A stretch of 64,000 nucleotides of DNA from Austropuccinia psidii (lineage: Eukaryota > Basidiomycota > Pucciniomycetes > Pucciniales > Sphaerophragmiaceae). The notes beneath the pieces were generated by a model, which worked only from the letters and a program-made list of their open reading frames with translations, had not been told where the DNA came from and did not search any database. Below are positions 57,293-64,000 of this stretch, in pieces; positions within the stretch are counted from its first letter, which is position 1; the number at the start of each line of letters is the position of its first letter. The position numbers and the translations under genes were made by a program. The stretch covers positions 40,481,359 to 40,545,358 of the forward strand of contig JALGQZ010000009.1 of the NCBI GenBank assembly GCA_023105745.1. The letters run 5' to 3'.

Positions 57293-59212
57293 TACAAGAT
57301 TTGACTATACAACTGATGATAATATTACTATTAATCAATGGTACTATGTCTGTTCTTATGAAATATATTAATAAAATATTACTATAACCACAACTAAATA
57401 ATGAAAGAATTATTTCTTTCACGTGTTAAACACTACTAGTGATTTTAACAGTGAGCAGTAATTGTCTACAAGAATCAATTACAAGAAGAATTTAATAATA
57501 AAAACTTCTTTTATTAAAATAAAAAAATTTCAATATATAATTATCTTTTACAAGAATAATCATGAAGATAATTGTTGAAGAAAGCTAATATTAGAGAAAA
57601 ACTTTAAGAATTAAAGATAAATGACCCACTTATACTCCAAAGAACTTATTGAAAGATATAAGTAGAAACATTTGATGTCAAATTGTGGATTTAAAGGATC
57701 AAAATGATTTCATAGCAATATTACAGAAATATATAGTTTATTTCAATGATTTCAAGTATTTCTGATTGATTCTGAAAGAATATAACACTTAAGAAAAGTT
57801 TAACTAATACTTACTTGTTGGTAACAACGATATAAATGAATAATGTGATGATGATGTGGAAAAACAGCAAGAGGAGGCCTCTTTTAAGTCTAAGACAGCT
57901 CACAGAGGCGTGCCATGGAGCAAACTGAAAAATCAGTGAGTGAGATAACAATAAAACCTTTTGGATTATTGATTGCATCATCTGTTGTCACATAAGATTA
58001 TCATAGTTACTTAATTGATGCTTTTATGTGACTACCAACCCCAATATGGTTAAGAATAAAAGGAGTAATATCTGTAAATCTTCTTTTATTCCAAAATAAT
58101 AATTGATTTCTCAAATTTATAAATGCTATTGGCAATTTCCTCACAGGTTGTAATTACTGTAAATTTTTGAAGATTCAGTGTTTCACATAGAATAGTCAAA
58201 AATGGACTGTAGGTAAAGAATTTAGCTTTACTAGTAAAACTATAATTGTTTTTGGTTGTGCTATAAATAATACAGCTCTCCATTGGTCCTGAAATTTCCA
58301 GAGAGATTAATTAAGAATCGTATTTTTAATGAAATTTTGAAGTTTTTACCTCATTTCTACATAGAATTGCAAATATCAGTGCTTAACAGATTGCTATGAG
58401 GTAAATAAATGGATACAAGTCCAAAAAGCGCCTTAATTACTCTTCTAGGGTCTATCCATGGAAAGTCATGAAGAATTTACATGGTTACAGGAGTATAAGT
58501 ATCTCTTTACCTCCTTGGCATGTCAAAATAGCAGGTTATTTTCTATTTTCTTATGATTTACTGTAGTTGTAATATGGTAACCAAGTTCCCAAAGTGATTT
58601 AGTCTACTAATTAGGCCAAGATCAGCCACAGAGCCAAGCTTTGGAGCTGTCCATACATCTGAGGCCTCAGAAGTTGGGTACCCTGGCTCTCTTTGATGTC
58701 TTTTGTCCCCCTTGCTTATTTTTTTTACATCAAACTAGAAATCTAAGGTTAAAGTGAGATATCCACTATGGGTGTACCAAAGGTCCATGTAAGAATGCCA
58801 TGATATTAAGTGCCCAAAACATGCATAACACTATTCTTACTGTATATGTAACATGGGATTTCTCACATTCCCATTATTTTGGTGGGAAATTAAGAAAAAC
58901 AACAATTTTCACAGATCTTTTATGTGGTATTGATGATGTGGTATTGACGCATTTTCCATATTACCACCTCAAAGAGTTAATTTGAGCTTATTAACTCTAT
59001 GGGGCTACCCTAGGTGAATTTCTGTGTAGAATCCAAATCTAGCCTTAAATCCATGGATTTACGTACTCAATAAAAAGTTATTCATCTTTTCTTAAATCAA
59101 AAATGATGAACTTTGCATATATGCATGACTTATGAGCTATGCATAATTCAGAAGTTATTTTTAAGATAATTGTGGCCTATTTGGGCATGTAAAATATACC
59201 TCAACGCTCACA
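57293..59212 (-). repeat. gypsy-3 5' LTR (family 2)
   Basis: 1920 bp. Its minus-strand start is TGTGAGCGTTGAGG and its minus-strand end reads ...CAAATCTTGTA, where other copies end CTTACA, so the terminal bases have changed. It is longer than the 3' LTR by the 220-bp stretch deleted there. Confidence 0.9.
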
Positions 59213-59355
59213 GATTGAGAATTGGCCAAAAGGCCATTTTGTCATGAGGGTTCAAATTTCATAAAATGAGGATATGGCCAAATTGCCCATATATTGGTGG
59301 AGGCTTCTATCGCCATAAAACCCAATTGAGAGGGGTCACCTCCAGGGTTGTGACA
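59213..59355 (-). repeat. gypsy-2 5' LTR, outermost piece
   Basis: On minus it begins TGTCACAACCCTGGAGGTGA at 59355 and runs to the GATTG duplication of gypsy-3. It then continues at 49073 with CCACCACCTCCCAGGCC. Confidence 0.75.
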
Positions 59356-62025
59356 AGTTTACATTTCATTTACAAGATATCAGATTTTATTTTATTTGAG
59401 AAAAAATTATTTAAGTTATATCAGAATTAAAGTGCTGTTCTCCTAAAAAGAAAATAATAATGAAATGGCTTTAAATCAAAGAAAATAGCTTTACTTATCA
59501 AATACTTATCATAGTATAAATGAAGTGGTATCATGAAATTTATTGGCTTGAAGGTTATACCATATCTTCAATTTGCTGTAGTACCTATTATTGAAATTAA
59601 CCCAGGTTTGTGGATTTTATACTATTCAATTTTTAAGGTTTTAATCAATCATTGTTCCAGGATCAAGAAAAGTCTCATTAAGGTCTGTTGCATAGAACCT
59701 TCTGACCCAGAAACCATCAAATAAATAAGTTGATTGTGGAGCTCAAGTCACAATAGTTCAGCATTATTAGAAAGGGGAGTCTAGATTTATCTAGCACTCA
59801 ATAAGAGAAAGGGTGACAATTCATAAAAAAAATTCAAAAGTTTTTCTTGTAAGTTCCCCTTTCAGCTACTTCCTAATTCTTACCACACAAGAGGAATATA
59901 ACATATCTTGTGTCTCAACAGTAGCTAGTCAGATAGGGTTTCCTTCAGAATATTTTAGCTTGATGGTAAAAAAATTAAAGATAAATAAATATTCAGAATT
60001 AAATCAAACCTGGAAATGAATTGTTCATAAAAAGCTTTCATCACATAATTCATCACCACTTAAATCTCATTCAACATCAGCATCTGGATAATATCATTAT
60101 TATTACCCTCTTGAAAAATTTAACACCCCCAGGAAAAGAATTACAAGAAGAGTACAGTAATCCTTTCCCCACAACAATAACAAAATTGAAGGATAAGGAA
60201 AAACTTAGGACATTATTTTTCAATTTCATTAAATAATACAGAAAAGGAAAACCTCAAGAAAATAATTTCAAAAGAGAATCTTTTAAAGTAGGTAAAATGG
60301 ATCAACATTCAACATCAAAATTACCACCACTACCTGAAGACACTGTGAAAGAACAGTATGAGGAAGAGGGTGAAGAAGAGGATCAATGTGAGGCTTTGAG
60401 ATATAATAAAATGTCCAAGTAGGTCACAAAATAACCTTATAATAATTATTGTAATAATAAGAATTAAAAATATCATCTTAAAATAGGTAAAAATGCCATA
60501 AATAAGCATAAATTATTGATTTTCTCAGAATACAATGATTACACATGTAAGAAAAACTATACCATTAGATTCCTCAGGGTAAAATACACATATAACATTT
60601 TTATGTCATATATGTAAAGATAATACTTCTTGTGTAATAGCAAAAATGCCATAAAAAGAATAAATTCTTGTTTATCTCAGAAACCAATGCATCAACATGT
60701 AAAATTGAATTGAACAATTTGATTCCCCCTGAAAGCCTAAAAATATAACATTTTTATGTCATATATTCAAAGTAAATACTTAAGGAAATAACCTGAGTAT
60801 ATGCTTTTTAATGATCAGTGCATATATTCAGGGTTTTTAGCTTATATATCTTGAAATATACATGAAAGAAAGTTTGAGAAAAAATAAGGTTTACACTTGA
60901 ATACCATAAGGATAAAGATATGAATATTATTTGACAATCTATATGCAAGGTTATAGCTTGTAAGCGTTTGTTGAACAAAACTGATATAGCTGTTGACCAC
61001 TTTGTTGTGAAAATAATTGAATATTAAGGCTCCACGAGCTCATATGTGAAGAATGATGTATTTTTTATCATCATATTCAAGGGAAAACCCACTGAAATCA
61101 TGGTTTGAAGATGAAAATAGTAAATTTTTACAGAAAAGATGAGTTACAAGAAAAATGATAATAAATAGAGTTTTGATGATTTAATAGAATGCTCTTTACA
61201 GTTCAATAATGACATGTCAAGATATCATAATTCACTCTCTGAATGGCTTTAGCATTTATAAATTAGAAGTTATCAATTATCAAAGTTTGAGCTTGAAATT
61301 GATCATTTATAATCACTAACTGTAATCTTATTTTATGTTTAACCATCATATAGTTGATATAAATGGTGAATACTATTATATAATGATTAAGAATAATGGA
61401 ATTCACAAAGTTAAGGCTTCTTTCAAACCTATGATGTCATCAAACTTAGAGTTATAGTTATAACTTTAAATAATGGCATAATAATGAGACAAGATGGTTT
61501 AATTATTATGTAATCAGCATTAAAACTTAAATTAATGACAAATCCCAGTGCATACCATCAGTAAAGCTCTACTAGAAGCCTTTTGGACTCTAGGAGAGAG
61601 AATTTTACTATAAATAGAGCTATTTTTACTCTATTTCCCCCTCAGACACAACAAAAAATCAAATTATTAAAAGAAAAGGTAAAATCTTTCTTCTTTTTAT
61701 ATAAAAATATTATCAATTCAAAGAATGAAGTTTATCTTCATTATAATAATCAATTGTGATGTTATTAAATAAATTTTTAATTGTTTTTGTTAAATTTCTC
61801 TAAAAGGCTCCAATTCCACATAAAAAACAGGAATATTTGTAATTTATTTTAGTTTTTATTGTAAATGAAATTTAAATGAGTTTTATTTGTGTTTTTTGGC
61901 ATAAAAATATTCAAAATTATTATATTAATTGTTAAAAGTAAGTTATTTTCTCTTTTTATAATAATTTTCCTTTATTATTCTTTTTAATAATTCACAAATT
62001 AATATAAGTAGTATTTATATCAATT
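59356..62025. other. AT-rich, unassigned; probably degenerate copia or LTR sequence
   Basis: No protein domain could be read in any frame. Short open frames (59533-59724, 59813-60019, 60021-60236) and an acidic stretch near 60300-60420 (LPEDTVKEQYEEEGEEEDQC) are not recognisable. A TATAAATA at about 61611 followed by a pyrimidine tract looks like an LTR promoter, but no LTR ends were found. A tandem repeat is noted separately. Confidence 0.4.
60486..60790. repeat. Imperfect tandem duplication, about 156-bp period
   Basis: AAAAATGCCATAAA occurs at about 60487 and 60643, and ATATAACATTTTTATGTCAT at about 60589 and 60745. The copies are diverged and AT-rich. Confidence 0.75.
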
Positions 62026-62235
62026 AATAGCTTTAATGACAACCAAGGAGAAATTAGTCAAGCAAAAAATCCCGTTTATCACTCCCAAACAAAACATATA
62101 GACACACACTATAATAGTATACAAGTTTTAATAGAAAACAAAGCAGTAAGCCTATTATATCTTCCAACAAGTGAATTGATAGCTGACTGTTTTACTGAAG
62201 CACTAGATAAAAATCAAAACATTAAGTTTAATTAG
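62026..62235 (+). pseudogene. Ty1/copia RNase H C-terminal remnant
   Basis: DNQGEISQAKNPVYHSQTKH followed by YLPTSELIADCFTEALDK matches the conserved end of copia RNase H (DNQ-A--L--NP--H-R-KHI and P----AD--TK-L). It ends in TAG at 62233-62235. Reverse transcriptase upstream is not recognisable. Confidence 0.85.
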
Positions 62236-62704
62236 TTTATGGGATTAATAGAAATAGTACATTATAAAGAAATAAATGCAAACGTTTCCATTTCAGATAT
62301 TTTCCATTATTAATTGAGGGGGTGTGTTGGAAGAACAAATAATAATGAAGAAATATCCAAATGCATTGATAATAATAGTGAGAAGATAAAGAATGATTTG
62401 AAACCAATAGACAAAATAATAAAGAAGAGAATTAACAAAGAAGTTAGTTTGGTTAATAAAAAGAGAATCAGAAAAAAAAGGAAAATACATTATGTAGATA
62501 AACAAAAAAGGAAATACCCTAACTTAACAAGTCAATTAATTACCAATGAGAAGTTATTAATACCAAGAAAAGAAAAGTTACCCACATTGTATTGTATTTT
62601 TTATAAAAAGAGGTCCTTGCTAAAGTCATTGTGAATAGAGAAGTAGAGAACATAGAATTAGAAATAATTATTAGTTTCTTTCAAATAAATAAATTTCTTT
62701 TACA
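62236..62704 (+). repeat. copia polypurine tract and 3' LTR
   Basis: GAGGGGG lies at 62316-62322, followed by the LTR start TGTTGGAAGAAC at 62325. The LTR probably ends ...TTCTTTTACA at 62704, since gypsy gag coding starts right after. The end point is inferred from that junction. Confidence 0.65.
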
Positions 62705-64000
62705 GAGGGAAAGGGCTTATATTCATGTTTATAGAAGGGGATTGGAATCAAGACGTTTGGACAGGTTTTCTTGTCAACCTGGTAACATTGATACTCTTTA
62801 AGAGCTCAAGGAAATTACTATGGAATTAGATACAAGGCACCATCAGAGGAAGAAGGAAAAGGGTAGCCATCAAGAGAAGAAGGCTCCAGTCAATTGATCC
62901 AATTCTTCCAAGGCTCCTCAAGATTCATATTTCAAGAAGCCTAATCACAAGGAGAGCATGAAGGGGAAGAATTTTTGAAGTTTCAAAAGATAATCTTAAT
63001 GCTTCTCTCCTCAATAAGGACAATAAATTAATTGGTTCTGAAAAGGAGAGGACAAGGAAAGAAGGTTTATACACTTATTGTGGTGGAAAGCACCCAATTG
63101 AAAGATTCTTCAAGAAGCCTCAGGATAGGCCAGGGTCATAAATAGGCTTCCCTAACAAGCAGGGAAAAGCCTGAATTGGGATCCTGATTTGTTCAATGGT
63201 TCTCACTCATTTCCCTTAATAACACAATTGTGAACTCTGAATACCAGTGTCAAGGAATCTTTAAAATTTATTATTTTTTATTCTCTCTCTGGTATTTATT
63301 ATAGTACTCTCATTCATTCTGGTGCTACCAACCCTTTTATTTCAATGAATTTGCTCTCAAGTGCTCATTGACCTTGTCAGAGCTCCCTGAAAATATTCCT
63401 CTTTTCATTTTGGATTTTAATGAATCCACTTCCTTGTTCATTACTCATTATACCAGGTGGGCTGTTGACTTGCCTTCTTCCCCAAGCTTTTAATGGGACT
63501 TTTTTATCATAGATTCACCCAAGGGAGCAGACCTCATACTGTGCTATGATTTCCTTTACCATTTTGATCCCATTATTTATGGGAAAACTGGATTTATCAC
63601 CTATGATTCTATTCATAGAAATTCTAGTGGTATTATGCCTTCTACTAGTAATGACTGTGCCACTACTTTCAACAGTGTCTCTCTGGTTGGTGAGCTTAAG
63701 ACACCTTCACTTCCTTCTTCTGTCCATATCCCTTCAATAATTCCCTCTCAGTAATTACTTCTATCAAAAGATGAAGTCTTCAAAGAAATAAAAGAGGTTG
63801 GAAAAAATGTTTCTATATCTTCACTTTATCTCTTTCAAGGGGATATGGACCTTCCTCCTTTATTGCTCCATGCATCCCTGGAAGAGAAGTGGGATAATGA
63901 GGAAGAGCCAGAAGAAATTAAAACTGTTATGAAGTTGGTCCCTCCTGTGTATCACCAGTATTTGGATGTATCCACCAAGGTCAAAGCAGAGAAAGCTCCT
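62705..64000 (+). pseudogene. gypsy-4: gag-protease-linker of a second gypsy-2-type element, continues off window
   Basis: Plus strand: ERAYIHVYRRGLESRRLDRF (late capsid), a stop, then ELKEITMELDTRHHQRKKEK, a degenerate zinc knuckle YTYCGGKHPIERFF (two of three Cys lost), a protease site IHSGATNPF with Asp changed to His, then MDLPPLLLHASLEEKWDNEE and EPEEIKTVMKLVPPVYHQYL to the window end. It is the same lineage as gypsy-2 but the opposite strand. Its 5' part appears displaced by the copia insertion on the left. Many stops: a dead copy. Confidence 0.85.

Larger units (their letters stand above)
49074..59212 (-). mobile_element. gypsy-3: complete Ty3/gypsy retrotransposon, minus strand
   Basis: 10.1 kb flanked by GATTG on both sides (49069-49073 and 59213-59217). 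The LTRs at 49074-50773 and 57293-59212 are in the same orientation. The order on minus is LTR, primer site, gag, protease, RT, RNase H, integrase, purine tract, LTR. Only a few frame breaks interrupt a nearly continuous polyprotein, so it is the youngest and best-preserved retroelement here. It is inserted in the gypsy-2 5' LTR. The polyprotein is closely related to gypsy-1. Confidence 0.94.
3784..59355 (-). mobile_element. gypsy-2: Ty3/gypsy retrotransposon split by seven nested insertions
   Basis: Host segments on the minus strand, 5' to 3', are 59213-59355 and 46605-49073 (LTR, leader, gag N-terminus), 43246-44723 (gag, zinc knuckle, protease), 40669-41399 (linker and reverse transcriptase), 18895-19890 (reverse transcriptase, RNase H), 16143-17067 (integrase) and 3784-3944 (integrase C-terminus). 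They add to about 6.9 kb. The order is that of one collinear polyprotein, and the frame joins across the interruptions with one copy of each target duplication. The LTR starts TGTCACAACCC at 59355. The 3' LTR is not in the window. Several in-frame stops show the copy is dead. Confidence 0.88.

Overview
The window is repeat-dense nuclear DNA of a rust fungus (Pucciniales). I infer Austropuccinia psidii or a close relative, because the retroelement polyproteins and the transposon cargo proteins look like families I remember as highly repeated in that genome. I could not run a search to confirm this. No ordinary host gene, rRNA, tRNA or CRISPR array was found. Nearly every base belongs to a transposable element, and many elements are inserted into one another.

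The frame is one old Ty3/gypsy retrotransposon on the minus strand (here gypsy-2, start of its 5' LTR at 59355, reading left and leaving the 3' end off the window). Its roughly 6.9 kb are spread over 55.6 kb by seven later insertions. From left to right these are: a partial LTR (3071-3783) that is itself cut by a second CACTA transposon (1-3070); gypsy-1 (3945-16142, plus strand, 5-bp target duplication AAACA, with a solo LTR inside at 10570-12944); a solo LTR (17068-18894); a giant CACTA DNA transposon (19891-40668); two solo LTRs (41400-43245 and 44724-46604); and gypsy-3 (49074-59212, minus strand, 5-bp duplication GATTG). When single target-duplication copies are kept, the gypsy-2 reading frame closes across the junctions I checked, so the nesting order is directly readable. 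gypsy-2 sits next to a Ty1/copia remnant (RNase H end, polypurine tract and LTR, to 62704), which in turn sits in another gypsy copy (62705-64000).

The outstanding feature is the 20,778-bp CACTA element. It is complete: 46-bp terminal inverted repeats with two mismatches, and a 3-bp ATG duplication on both sides that splits a gypsy reverse transcriptase in frame. It carries six spliced genes. They are a Tnp2-type transposase (minus, 1025 aa, open); an unknown protein (plus, 580 aa to a TGA, 645 codons to the next stop); a SNF2-type DEAH ATPase (minus, 719 codons, one TGA); a Zn2Cys6 zinc-cluster protein (plus, 391 codons, one TGA); a TET/JBP-like 2-oxoglutarate/Fe(II) dioxygenase (minus, 365 aa, open); and a second unknown protein (minus, 677 aa, open). 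The exon sums I derived are all exact multiples of three, which supports the models.

The element also has its own non-coding architecture: subterminal repeats at each end, a 40-bp and an 84-bp tandem array that share a 10-mer, a family of 24-30-bp palindromes in its gene-free gaps, and a dense cluster of CTCAGC/GCTGAG motifs upstream of the zinc-cluster gene. A transposon that carries a chromatin remodeller, a DNA-binding zinc cluster and a putative 5-methylcytosine oxidase could act on its own methylation state. The single premature stops fit CGA to TGA changes, the expected scar of methyl-CpG deamination. That functional link is inference.
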